From the NCBI GenBank assembly GCA_963775825.1, contig CAVZKY010000032.1:124001-188000 (forward strand): a DNA stretch of 64,000 nucleotides, in the 5' to 3' direction. A program made the position numbers and the translations under genes. Shown here piece by piece: positions 17,957-25,804 of this stretch. Source of the DNA: Bog-532 sp963775825. Lineage in GTDB: Bacteria; Actinomycetota; Actinomycetes; Streptosporangiales; Streptosporangiaceae. Under the pieces are notes generated by a model that did not search any database, was not told where the DNA came from, and saw only the letters and a list, made by a program, of their open reading frames with translations. Each line of letters opens with the position of its first letter. The stretch's first letter is position 1.

Positions 17957-19684
17957 TCAGTGGCCGTTCAGGGTGAAGGCGTACAGGTTGTTGTTGTCGC
18001 CGTTGTAGCCGAGGCCGAAGTATTTCGTGTGGTAGCCGGAGCCCCAGTAGACGGTGCCGTCGACGATCGCCGCGCCGGACCATACGGCGCCGCCGCTGGC
18101 GTAACGCCACAGTATCTGGCCGGTGGTGCCGTTCAGGGCGTACATGTCCGGGCCGGTGGCCGCCGCCGAGCCGGTGTACATCACGCCGTTGGCGCTGGAG
18201 ACGAACGATTCGTCCAGGTACTGGTCCTGGGGGTCGGCGACCTGCCAGTCGATCGCGCCGGTGGCCGCGTTCAGCGCCTCGAAGAAGCCGCCTTCGGTGG
18301 TCGTCTTCGCGCCGTCGTAGGCCGTGATGGTGGTCAGCACGTGCTTGCTGTTGCTCTGGTTGATGAAGACGTGCGTGCCATCGGTGGCGGTGCCCCACTC
18401 GATCCCGCCCAGGATGCCGCCGGGGCCGCCCTGGGTCTGCCAGACCAGCTTGCCAGTGGTCGGGTTCAGTGCCCAGTAGACGCCGCTCTTCTGGCCGATG
18501 CCCAGCAGTTGGACCGGATGGCCATTGATGGTGGTCGTGTAGAGCTGCGACCCGGCGCCGAAGTCGAAGTCCGGAGAGTCGTTCGGCATCGGGATGGTCC
18601 AGGTATCCGCGGATAGCGTGGCCGTGGACCACTTGACTTTGCCGGTCTGCAGGCTCATGCCCACGATGCTGTCCATGTGGTCCGCCGGGTCCCGCGGGGT
18701 GCAGTTCGGCTGGCCCGGGCTGACGCAGACTCCGGGCGGCGAGCTGTAGTTGTTCCCGGTGCCCACGTAGAGCAGGCCGGTCTGGTGGTCGACGACCGGC
18801 TGGCTGCCCCACACCGCGCCCCCTGTGTAACCGGCCGGAACGGTGTAGGTGCGCCACAGGACCTTGCCGGTCCGGGCATTGAGCGCCAGCACCGACCCGC
18901 GGAACGTCGGGGTGGTGGGCAGGGCCTCATCCACGGACGAGGTGCCCACGTAGACGACGCCGTCGTCGACCGTCGGGGAACCGGTCACGATCGTGGCCGG
19001 GTTGGCGTCCGCCTCGGTGCGCCACAGCATCGCGCCGGTCCGGGCGTCGATGCCGACGACGTAGGCACCCTGCGGGTTCCTGAAGAGGGTATTCACGCCC
19101 GTCCCGATCACCAGCTCACCGTCGTAGTAGGCCGGGCTCGTGCGCGAGACATCGCCCGGGATGCCGTCGTAGCTGGCGATGGTGCGTGACCAGAGGGCCC
19201 GGCCGGTCGCGGCGCTGACCGCCCACAGCTTGCCGTCCCAGTCCGGCACGTAGACCGTGCCGCCCGCCACCGTCGCCGTCGCGGAGACGTCGCCGGCCGT
19301 GGTGAACGTCCATTTCGGCGCGAGCCGGCCCACGTTGCCGGCGTTGAGGATGTGCTCGCCGGCCGCGTTGCGCGTGTCGTCGTTGTTCTGACCGGCGCTG
19401 GGCCACGCCTGCTGGGTGCTCGCCGCAGCCCGTGCCGCCTCGCCCCCCGCCGCGGCCCTCGCCCCGGCCCGCGCCACGGCCGTGAGCGTGGCGGCTCCGG
19501 TGGCTGTGGCGGACACCGAGGCCGACGCGGCGGACGCCCAGGCCGGCGGGGCGGACGCCCAGGCCGGCGGGGCGGACGCCCAGGCCGGCGGGGCTACCAG
19601 GGCCCCGGCCGCGAGGGCAGTCACCGGTCCCCACCGTCCGCACAGTCTCCGTTTGCGGCGATTCGGCCGATTAGCTGGGGTCAC
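17957..19684 (-). CDS. Secreted PQQ-type beta-propeller protein
   Basis: 575 residues from GTG 19684, with AGGA about seven bases upstream. The N-terminus has Arg/Lys-rich residues, a hydrophobic stretch and then three copies of P-P-A-W-A-S-A, fitting a Sec signal peptide with likely cleavage after an A-S-A. The mature part is built of repeated PQQ propeller blades: G-x-V-Y-V-x-x-x-D-G-K-L-W-A-V and T-G-x-x-L-W-R/K-T-Y-type units, about seven. The architecture resembles secreted quinoprotein-like dehydrogenases (polyvinyl alcohol dehydrogenase type) and BamB-like proteins. No haem c motif CxxCH is seen, so enzymatic activity is uncertain. It is convergent with rpiA (21-base gap). Confidence 0.85.
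   Translation of the reverse strand: MTPANRPNRRKRRLCGRWGPVTALAAGALVAPPAWASAPPAWASAPPAWASAASASVSATATGAATLTAVARAGARAAAGGEAARAAASTQQAWPSAGQNNDDTRNAAGEHILNAGNVGRLAPKWTFTTAGDVSATATVAGGTVYVPDWDGKLWAVSAATGRALWSRTIASYDGIPGDVSRTSPAYYDGELVIGTGVNTLFRNPQGAYVVGIDARTGAMLWRTEADANPATIVTGSPTVDDGVVYVGTSSVDEALPTTPTFRGSVLALNARTGKVLWRTYTVPAGYTGGAVWGSQPVVDHQTGLLYVGTGNNYSSPPGVCVSPGQPNCTPRDPADHMDSIVGMSLQTGKVKWSTATLSADTWTIPMPNDSPDFDFGAGSQLYTTTINGHPVQLLGIGQKSGVYWALNPTTGKLVWQTQGGPGGILGGIEWGTATDGTHVFINQSNSKHVLTTITAYDGAKTTTEGGFFEALNAATGAIDWQVADPQDQYLDESFVSSANGVMYTGSAAATGPDMYALNGTTGQILWRYASGGAVWSGAAIVDGTVYWGSGYHTKYFGLGYNGDNNNLYAFTLNGH
19530..19592. repeat. Three perfect 21-bp tandem repeats in a signal-peptide region
   Basis: Copies at 19530-19550, 19551-19571 and 19572-19592 are identical and encode P-P-A-W-A-S-A on the minus strand, around the expected signal-peptidase site of the propeller protein. 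Each copy is seven codons, so copy-number change keeps the frame. Confidence 0.85.
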
Positions 19685-19939
19685 TGTCTTGTCCTGTCCG
19701 TGGCAGAAGGACAATGCGCACAGTCGCTTCGCCGGTCCTCTCAATCCGAGGATCAGGCCGTCCGGCACGGTCACGTTGCCTCCGTTGTGGACGTGTGCCT
19801 TTTGCCCGTTCACGGCTTGTTTCGGTTCACGGCTTATTTCGGCCCTCGGCTTACCGGCGACAGCCCCAGCCATATCCCTGGATGGCTGGTCCGGCCGACG
19901 CTCAGCTGATAGTAGCACCGGGTAATTGATTGATTACTA

Positions 19940-20602
19940 TTAGTGATAAGTGGTCATCGCCGCTGATGAACGCTCAGCCGGTGCACAGCTCATCAGTTCA
20001 TCAGTGGCCTCCCCGGGTAACCGGTGCCCAAGTACACGGGCATTAGCGCAGCCAGCGAGCCCCGCGGCGACCTTTGGGGTCGACGCGGACCGCGCCCGCG
20101 TCCTGGCCGTGAGCGATGCCGGCGCGACCACCATCAGGTCGGCCTCGGTGAGCCCGCGCAGCGGCGCAACCGCGGGGGTGCCGCTGCCCGCCCGCGACTG
20201 GGCGGTGGCCAGCGTCATGGCGGTCAGGCGAGCGGTACCGGGCTCGCCGGCCAGTGATCCCGCGCTGGGCCCGTTGCCCGGCCCGACAGCCGGAACGGTC
20301 AGGCCCACTGCCGCTCCGAGCAGTGCGGAAATGACCGCGACCGCGGGAGGTGCATGTGCCTTTCCGCGCAGCCACTGCCCCGATCCCGCGTCGAAATATC
20401 GCTTTCCCGGCGGCGTGTCTGCACCGGCTGCGCCGGGTCGCGCATTACCCTTTGAATGGTTCTGGCTGCCGGCCGGAACTGGCCGTTTATCAGCGCATAT
20501 ATGCCATTTGCAGCCCATGACGTCTGATTCCCCCGCTGCGTGACCTAACCTGGACGATTCGCCCAACCGGCCCAACCGCGACAAATCAGCCGATGCCGAC
20601 AT
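19940..20602 (-). CDS. Hypothetical membrane-anchored protein
   Basis: 220 residues from ATG 20602 (AGAAAGGG upstream). The N-terminal about 90 residues are polar with Cys and His, followed by one clear hydrophobic segment (A-V-A-V-I-S-A-L-L-G-A-A-V-G-L), then an Ala/Gly/Pro-rich extracytoplasmic-like tail containing E-A-D-L-M-V-V-A-P-A-S-L. The last part looks less protein-like, so the gene may be truncated or frameshifted. No family recognised. Confidence 0.4.
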   Translation of the reverse strand: MSASADLSRLGRLGESSRLGHAAGESDVMGCKWHICADKRPVPAGSQNHSKGNARPGAAGADTPPGKRYFDAGSGQWLRGKAHAPPAVAVISALLGAAVGLTVPAVGPGNGPSAGSLAGEPGTARLTAMTLATAQSRAGSGTPAVAPLRGLTEADLMVVAPASLTARTRARSASTPKVAAGLAGCANARVLGHRLPGEATDELMSCAPAERSSAAMTTYH

Positions 20603-21000
20603 AACCCTTTCTCGCTTGGAGTGCGCGTCAACCAGGTGCCGCACGCAAACCTCTGCTGGCTGACGGAACGCGACGCACAGAATTCATTCTGTCACAATTC
20701 CGGGTAGCTGATTATGGCATAAATAGGCACTTTCAGGGTAAATACCGATAAAGCTATTAGGTGAGCTAGCGCACCGGGCAGCCGATACGATCGCAAATAT
20801 CCATGCTCAACCGGGCCACGCTCAGTGAGGTTTTCTCAGCAACGACTCAGCGAGCATGAGCGGCCTGGACGCGGGTAGCACCCGCTGACTGGTCTGCGGG
20901 ACCGTGATGGCCGCGGAACACGCCCCGTCGGTGCCGCGTTGGTATTGCCCGACCTTGTAGCCTGCAAACGAGTGGCGACGATCCGGCCGGAGGGAACCGA
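20603..21000. other. AT-richer intergenic region, divergent promoters
   Basis: About 400 bases between the leftward hypothetical gene and the rightward LCP gene. The stretch 20680-20800 is clearly poorer in GC than the rest of the window and should contain promoters in both directions. No specific sigma-factor box or operator could be assigned with confidence. Confidence 0.45.
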
Positions 21001-22542
21001 GTGCCCAGGTCACCTGGCGGTAAGGCGTTTGCCGGCAAAGCCGGCTACGTGGTGGCCTGCACGCTGTCCGCGGTGGTCCTGATGGTGAGCGGGTTCGCCT
21101 ATTACGTGAAGGACCAGGTGGCCTTCATCGGCGGCTCGGATGTCCTCAGCGGGGGGCCGGAGACCGGTGCCATGAACATCCTGCTGATGGGCCTGGAAAG
21201 CCGCACCGACTATGACGGGAACATCCTGCCGGCCGATCTCCTCAAGGCCCTGCACGCGGGCAGCGTGCAGGGCGTCGAGAATGGCGTGGGCGGTCAGGAC
21301 ACGAATACCCTGATCCTCATCCACATCTTCGCAGGCGGGCAGAAGGCGGTCGGCTTCTCGATCCCGCGTGACGACTGGGTGACCTACCCCAAAGCCTACG
21401 ATGGCCAGTCGCAGGGGAAGATCGACCAGGCCTACGGCCTGGCCTGGGCACAGAGCCTGAGCCAGACCGCCAACTCCGGCATGAGCCACAACCAGCGCTA
21501 CCTGGTAGCCAACGAGGCGGGCCAGGCGGCCACGATCGCCACCGTCGAGCAGCTGACCGGGGCGCACATCGACCACTTCGGTGAGGTCAATCTGGCCGGG
21601 TTCTACCAGCTCGCGCAGACCTTCGGCGGCATCGAGGCGTGCCTGGTGCCGTGGAACGGGGGCCAGAACCTGCACGACGCCAACTCCGGCTTCAACCAGC
21701 CGCACGCGGGTTACGTGTACCTGTCCCCCGCGCAGGCACTGGCGTTCGTGCGGGAGCGGGACAACCTGCCCAACGGTGACATCGACCGCACCCACCGGCA
21801 GCAGGCCGTCATCGACTACGTGGTCTGGAAGCTCGAGCACGATGGGGTCTTCGGCGACCTCGGCCAGCTCACGGGCTTGCTCGACGTGGCGAAGAAATAC
21901 GTGATCACCGACTCTGGCTGGCAGATCCTCACTTTCGCCAGCGAGATGAAGAGCCTGACCGGGAAGAACCTGACCTTCCGGACGGCTCCGGTCATCACCA
22001 CCGCCGGTCACGAGAATGGCCAGACCGTCAACCTCATAGATCCGGCCGCGATCAAGAAGGACGTGCAGAGCACCTTTTACCCGCCGACGCCCGTGCCTCA
22101 GCCGACGGTGAGCAAATCAACGGCTACGTCGCTGCCGGCCAGCGCGACCACCGTGGACGTCTACAACGGCGGCGGCACGCCCGGGCTGGCCGGTCAGCTG
22201 TCCCAGGCGCTCACGTCGGCCGGTTTCAAGGCCGGCAAGGTCGGCAACATCGCCAGCCAGTCGGCCACCCAGGTGCTGTACGGGCCAGGAGCGGAGGCGA
22301 GCGGGGTGAAGATCGCCAGGTATTTCGGCGGCCTGACCGCTGCGGCGGGTAGTTCAGTGGCAGCCGGTCACGTGGAGGTCCTGCTGGGCACGACCGCCAC
22401 CGCGGTGCCCGCCGGCATCGGCTCAGCCGCCTCGTCGGCTCCTCGGGCCAGTTCCCCGTCCGCCAGTCCCACGTCGGCGTCGAACAACGGCCAGGTGACG
22501 GTGGGCTCGAACGCGAAGTACGGCATTCCCTGCGTGTACTAA
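21001..22542 (+). CDS. LCP-family (LytR-CpsA-Psr) cell-wall ligase with LytR_C domain
   Basis: 513 residues from GTG 21001. A short cytoplasmic N-terminus is followed by one membrane helix (about residues 14-36), so the protein is anchored with its domains outside. The LCP domain (about 55-330) has MNILLMGLESR, G-Q-D-T-N-T-L-I-L-I-H, the I-P-R-D motif, and the R-E-R-D...D-I-D-R-x-H-R-Q-Q block, which carry the conserved Arg/Asp residues. A LytR_C domain follows (about 380-470: T-T-V-D-V-Y-N-G-G-G). LCP enzymes move polyprenyl-linked polymers onto peptidoglycan. The last residues N-A-K-Y-G-I-P-C-V-Y recur at the scar at 6088-6129. Confidence 0.92.
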   Translation: MPRSPGGKAFAGKAGYVVACTLSAVVLMVSGFAYYVKDQVAFIGGSDVLSGGPETGAMNILLMGLESRTDYDGNILPADLLKALHAGSVQGVENGVGGQDTNTLILIHIFAGGQKAVGFSIPRDDWVTYPKAYDGQSQGKIDQAYGLAWAQSLSQTANSGMSHNQRYLVANEAGQAATIATVEQLTGAHIDHFGEVNLAGFYQLAQTFGGIEACLVPWNGGQNLHDANSGFNQPHAGYVYLSPAQALAFVRERDNLPNGDIDRTHRQQAVIDYVVWKLEHDGVFGDLGQLTGLLDVAKKYVITDSGWQILTFASEMKSLTGKNLTFRTAPVITTAGHENGQTVNLIDPAAIKKDVQSTFYPPTPVPQPTVSKSTATSLPASATTVDVYNGGGTPGLAGQLSQALTSAGFKAGKVGNIASQSATQVLYGPGAEASGVKIARYFGGLTAAAGSSVAAGHVEVLLGTTATAVPAGIGSAASSAPRASSPSASPTSASNNGQVTVGSNAKYGIPCVY

Positions 22543-22555
22543 CGCCAAGCCGGGC

Positions 22556-22917
22556 CGGGCGCTTGAGCGCCCGTTCCAGCAGGGCGGTGCCCTCGGTAAT
22601 CTTGGCCGCGTTCCATCGGCCGCGGTCCTGGTCCCCGAGGACTCGGCCAGCCACGCGCCGCCGCGGCCTCCAGCGGCGCCCGCCGCGCTTCGCGGCGCAG
22701 CAGGTCGAGCGCCTTGTGCCGCGCCACGCCGACGAGCCAGCCGCGGGGGCTGGCCGGGACCCCCTCGGCCGGCCATTTCGTCAGGGCGAGCGCGCACGCG
22801 TCCTGCACCGCATCCTCGGCCGTCCCCAGGTCACCCGTGAGCCGGGTGAGGACGGCGACCGCCGGCCACCAGCAGTCGCGGAACAGCTCGCCGTACTGGT
22901 CGCTCAGCCCGGCACCT
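22556..22917 (-). pseudogene. ECF sigma factor (YCII-linked, ECF42-like) with internal deletion
   Basis: Region 2 is present (LSDQYGELFRDCWWPAVAVL, GTAEDAVQDACALALTKWP, PRGWLVGVARHKALDLLRRE). Directly after L-E-A-A-A-A-R-G-W the frame changes and the sequence jumps to DQDRGRWNAAKITEGTALLERAL, a segment that in ECF42 proteins lies far downstream in the C-terminal extension. Region 4 and the rest of the extension are missing, and the end abuts the LCP stop. The gene overlaps the YCII gene, its usual partner. Confidence 0.75.
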
Positions 22918-23254
22918 GAAAAAACGGCCGGACCTCGACCTTGCCGGCTGCTGCGGTCGGCAGCCGCGGGGCCCACTTCAGCGCCTCGTCGAGGCCGTCA
23001 CACTCGATCAGCGTCAGCCCGCCGAACACCTCCTTGATTTCCGCCGCCGGGCCGTCGGTGAGCAGCGCCTCACCGCCCCGTACCCGGACGGTCGTGGTGC
23101 CGAGGCCGGGTGGCAGCGGAGAGCATTCAATCAGCACGCCTGCATCGGTCATCGCCTGCCTGGCCTCGGCCCAGTCGGCGAACAGCCTGCGTGCCTCGGG
23201 GGTGCCCGGCTCGGGCATCGGGCTGTCCGCGTAGAGCAGCATCAGGTACTTCAT
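22904..23254 (-). CDS. YCII-related (DGPF-type) protein
   Basis: 116 residues, MKYLMLLYAD at the start, then an F-A-D-W-A-E-A helix, T-T-V-R-V-R-G-G-E-A-L-L-T-D-G-P and a D-E-A-L-K-W-A-P-R-L-P end, the standard pattern of the DGPF/YCII family. Members are dimeric ferredoxin-like proteins of unknown activity, very often encoded directly before an ECF42 sigma factor, as here. The sigma gene is damaged, so this copy may have lost its partner. Confidence 0.88.
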   Translation of the reverse strand: MKYLMLLYADSPMPEPGTPEARRLFADWAEARQAMTDAGVLIECSPLPPGLGTTTVRVRGGEALLTDGPAAEIKEVFGGLTLIECDGLDEALKWAPRLPTAAAGKVEVRPFFQVPG

Positions 23255-23352
23255 GGCACGTCATCTCTCCGTCTCGTGGCTGGTCTTTCCCTGTAGTCGA
23301 GTGGCGCTATCCCGGATCGACACTCGGGGAGAGATCCTGCCGGGCTGGCTGG

Positions 23353-23766
23353 TTATTCGAACCAGTAGTCCAGGTGCACTTGGGCGCTTTCGCCGAGGTT
23401 GGCGCGGAAGCCGCCTTCGCCACGCAGGCCAGCCAGCTGCCCGGTGCCCGACCCGGGGATCACAAACCAGTCCCCGCTGACGATGCTGTCCTGCACGGTG
23501 CCGGCGTCCTGGAGCAGGAATGTGCCGCGCCGCCCGCCGAGCTCGCTGGTGACCCGTTCGATGCCCACGAAGCTCGCCGATCCATCGGCGCGTGCCGCCT
23601 GCAAGAACTCGACGACGCCGTCACCAGTGATGTCACCGGAGAAGCTTTCCTCAACGTGAATCCTGGTCAGCACCGGGCCTTCGGCCGGCTCGTCATACGC
23701 CGACGGCTCGTACTTGTGCACGGTGATAACCGCAGCTGCGCGGGTTCGCCCTGCGCTTTCGCTCAT
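23353..23766 (-). CDS. DUF3224 domain protein
   Basis: 137 residues from ATG 23766 with GGAGGT seven bases upstream; a longer frame exists but this ribosome-binding site decides. DUF3224 landmarks: a central E-S-F-S-G-D-I-T-G-D-G segment, F-V-G-I-E-R-V-T, R-G-T-F-L-L-Q-D-A-G-T and the end G-E-G-G-F-R-A-N-L-G-E. The fold is a small lipocalin/AOC-barrel-like protein; no enzyme activity is known to me. It follows the NmrA-type gene by 13 bases, so the two form an operon opposite the LysR gene. Confidence 0.88.
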   Translation of the reverse strand: MSESAGRTRAAAVITVHKYEPSAYDEPAEGPVLTRIHVEESFSGDITGDGVVEFLQAARADGSASFVGIERVTSELGGRRGTFLLQDAGTVQDSIVSGDWFVIPGSGTGQLAGLRGEGGFRANLGESAQVHLDYWFE

Positions 23767-23779
23767 GTCATGACCTCCG

Positions 23780-24652
23780 TTAAGTAGCTGCAAGGGTTGG
23801 CGTGATCTCGCCAAGCAGGTTATCCAGTGACCGCGCCGGGCGGCCGGTGAGCCGCCGGACGGTCCCGGTGACCTGGGCGGCGTAGCCACCGGTTCCCGAG
23901 CGGCGGTAGTCCTGATAAAGGCCGACGAGAGCGCTGGCGAACCACTTGGTCAGCCCGGCACCGAGAAGCGCTTGGCGGACCGCGTTGTCGGGTGCGCTGA
24001 TGTAGCTGATGCGGCGGCCCATCGCGCTGGTCAGCTTGGCGGCGACATCTGTGTAGGACAGCGCCTCCGGTCCGGTGACGTCGTAATAGGCGCCGGACTG
24101 TCCGGGCTCGGTGAGGGCGACGGCGGCCACGGCGGCTACGTCGCGGGTATCGACCATGCTGATCCGTGCCTCGCCAGCGTCGGCGTAGAAGGTCCCCGAC
24201 GCGTCGATGGAGGGGATCGTCGATTCGGGGATGTTCTGCAAGAACAGGTTGGGCCGCATGATCACGTAGGGGAGCCCGGATTCCTCGAGGTAGCGGTCGC
24301 AGGCGGTGTGAGCGCTGATGAATTCCGCCGGAGACTCCCGGTCAGCGCCAAGGATGGAGCTGCGCACCAGCAGTTGCACCTGTGTCCGGCGGGCGGCGTC
24401 GATGGCGTTGCGGTGCCAGCTGACCGCGTTGGGGTGCGGGCTGGAGAGCAAGAACACCTTCTCGATCCCCGCCATCGCCGTGACCAGCGAGCCCTCGTCG
24501 GCGAGGTCGCCGGTAACCGCTTCGGCCGTCGCAGGCAGGCTGTCGGCGGCCGCACCGGCACGGACCAGTACCCGGACTTGCTGGCCCCGGCCCAGCAACT
24601 CCCCGATCAGCGCGGCGCCGATCTTGCTGCGCCCCCCGATGACGAGAATCAT
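23780..24652 (-). CDS. NmrA/NAD(P)H-binding family oxidoreductase
   Basis: 290 residues from ATG 24652 with GGAGAAGGA upstream. The Rossmann motif V-I-G-G-R-S-K-I-G (residues 4-12) and the second strand V-R-V-L-V-R show NADP-type binding; LPYVIMRPNLFLQNI and SMVDTRDVAAVA are typical of QOR2/NmrA-like atypical SDR proteins. Such enzymes act as NADPH-dependent quinone reductases or redox sensors. It heads an operon with the DUF3224 gene and is divergent from a LysR gene whose binding box lies in the shared promoter, so LysR control is likely. Confidence 0.88.
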   Translation of the reverse strand: MILVIGGRSKIGAALIGELLGRGQQVRVLVRAGAAADSLPATAEAVTGDLADEGSLVTAMAGIEKVFLLSSPHPNAVSWHRNAIDAARRTQVQLLVRSSILGADRESPAEFISAHTACDRYLEESGLPYVIMRPNLFLQNIPESTIPSIDASGTFYADAGEARISMVDTRDVAAVAAVALTEPGQSGAYYDVTGPEALSYTDVAAKLTSAMGRRISYISAPDNAVRQALLGAGLTKWFASALVGLYQDYRRSGTGGYAAQVTGTVRRLTGRPARSLDNLLGEITPTLAAT

Positions 24653-24761
24653 TTTCCTTCTCCCCTCGCGGCTCGCGATTGTCTGCTCCCAGCCCATGCT
24701 GGCTGTCTATCCCAACCTGTCGCAGCGGGCGGGGGCCGATCAAGGGACAATTGTTGATCGG

Positions 24762-24784
24762 ATTGATTAGGATCTTTGATCAAT
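24762..24784. promoter_or_regulatory. LysR-type box ATTGAT-N11-ATCAAT
   Basis: Arms at 24762-24767 and 24779-24784 are perfect inverted repeats with an 11-base spacer, giving the classic T-N11-A arrangement. A second, wider pair TTGATC (24754-24759) / GATCAA (24778-24783) overlaps it. The box lies between the divergent LysR and NmrA genes and covers the first possible LysR start codon. Confidence 0.6.
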
Positions 24785-25712
24785 GTGGTGCGACGTGGAA
24801 CTACGCGAGCTGCGGATCTTCCTCGTGCTTGCCGACGAGCTGCACTTCGGCCGGACGGCCGAGCGCCTGAACATCTCCCAGCCCGGAGTAAGCGAGGCAG
24901 TGCGGGTCCTCGAGTCCCGGCTCGGGGTCAAGGTCTTCGACCGGACCAGCCGTCGAGTCCGCCTCACGCCCGCGGGCGAGGCACTGAGGCGCAGCCTTGT
25001 GCCCGCGCTGGCTGCCGTGGACCGGGCCCTGGCCCAGACCAGCGAGCTGTCGGGTACCGTCCGCGGACTGCTGCGCGTCGGTTTCGTTCTCACCACCGAG
25101 GGTCCGGCGCTCAGCCGGCTCATCGCCGCGTTCCAGGCCCGTTACCCAGGCTGCGAGGTCCGGCTTCAGGAGGTCGAGACCTTCGACGCCTACCGGGCCC
25201 TACGGCGGGGAGATGTCGACGTTTTGTGCAACTGGCTTGCCGTCGACGAGCCAGATCTCACCGCCGGCACCGCGTTCGCCCACTACCCGCGAGCGCTCGC
25301 CGTTGCCGCTACGCACCGCCTCGCAGGGCAGCAGGCGGTTTCCATCGAGGACCTGGCCGACGAGCAGGTCGCCCTGCTTCCGCGGTCCATCCCGCCGGCG
25401 GTCTACGACCTGCTCGTTCCCCCGCGCACTCCATCAGGACGCCCGATCCGCCGCACCCAGCCAGTCCAGACGATCAACGAGATCCTCTCGCTGGTGGCCC
25501 GCGGCAGCATCGTCCACCCCACCAGTTCCACCGTCCCCATCTTCAACCGCGACGACGTCGTTCTCATCCCCATCGACGATCTGCCCCCGCTACCGCTGGG
25601 CCTGATCTGGTGTGTCAGCCGGGAGAACTCGCGCATCCGCGCCCTCAACGACGTCGCCAGCTCATTGATCGCGGCTACTTCCGGTGGTGCTGGCAGCAGC
25701 GCTATTCCGTGA
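24783..25712 (+). CDS. LysR-family transcriptional regulator
   Basis: Up to 309 residues. The winged HTH is near the start (ELRELRIFLVLADELHFGRT, AERLNISQPGVSEAVRVLE, LGVKVFDRTSRRVRLTPAG), followed by a periplasmic-binding-like effector domain (LLRVGFVLTTEG, V-R-L-Q-E-V, A-L-R-R-G-D-V-D). The ATG at 24783 overlaps the palindromic box; the GTG at 24795 would start the protein at V-E-L-R-E-L-R, more like family members, and may be the true start. It is divergent from the NmrA/DUF3224 operon, its probable target. The effector is unknown. Confidence 0.9.
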   Translation: MWCDVELRELRIFLVLADELHFGRTAERLNISQPGVSEAVRVLESRLGVKVFDRTSRRVRLTPAGEALRRSLVPALAAVDRALAQTSELSGTVRGLLRVGFVLTTEGPALSRLIAAFQARYPGCEVRLQEVETFDAYRALRRGDVDVLCNWLAVDEPDLTAGTAFAHYPRALAVAATHRLAGQQAVSIEDLADEQVALLPRSIPPAVYDLLVPPRTPSGRPIRRTQPVQTINEILSLVARGSIVHPTSSTVPIFNRDDVVLIPIDDLPPLPLGLIWCVSRENSRIRALNDVASSLIAATSGGAGSSAIP

Positions 25713-25804
25713 TCTTGGTGAGCAGCAGCCAGGCGCTGATGGCACCACCTTCTTTCTTCATCGGGAACTCCTGGGGAACGCATTAGGCGCTGCCACGTGC
25801 CACA

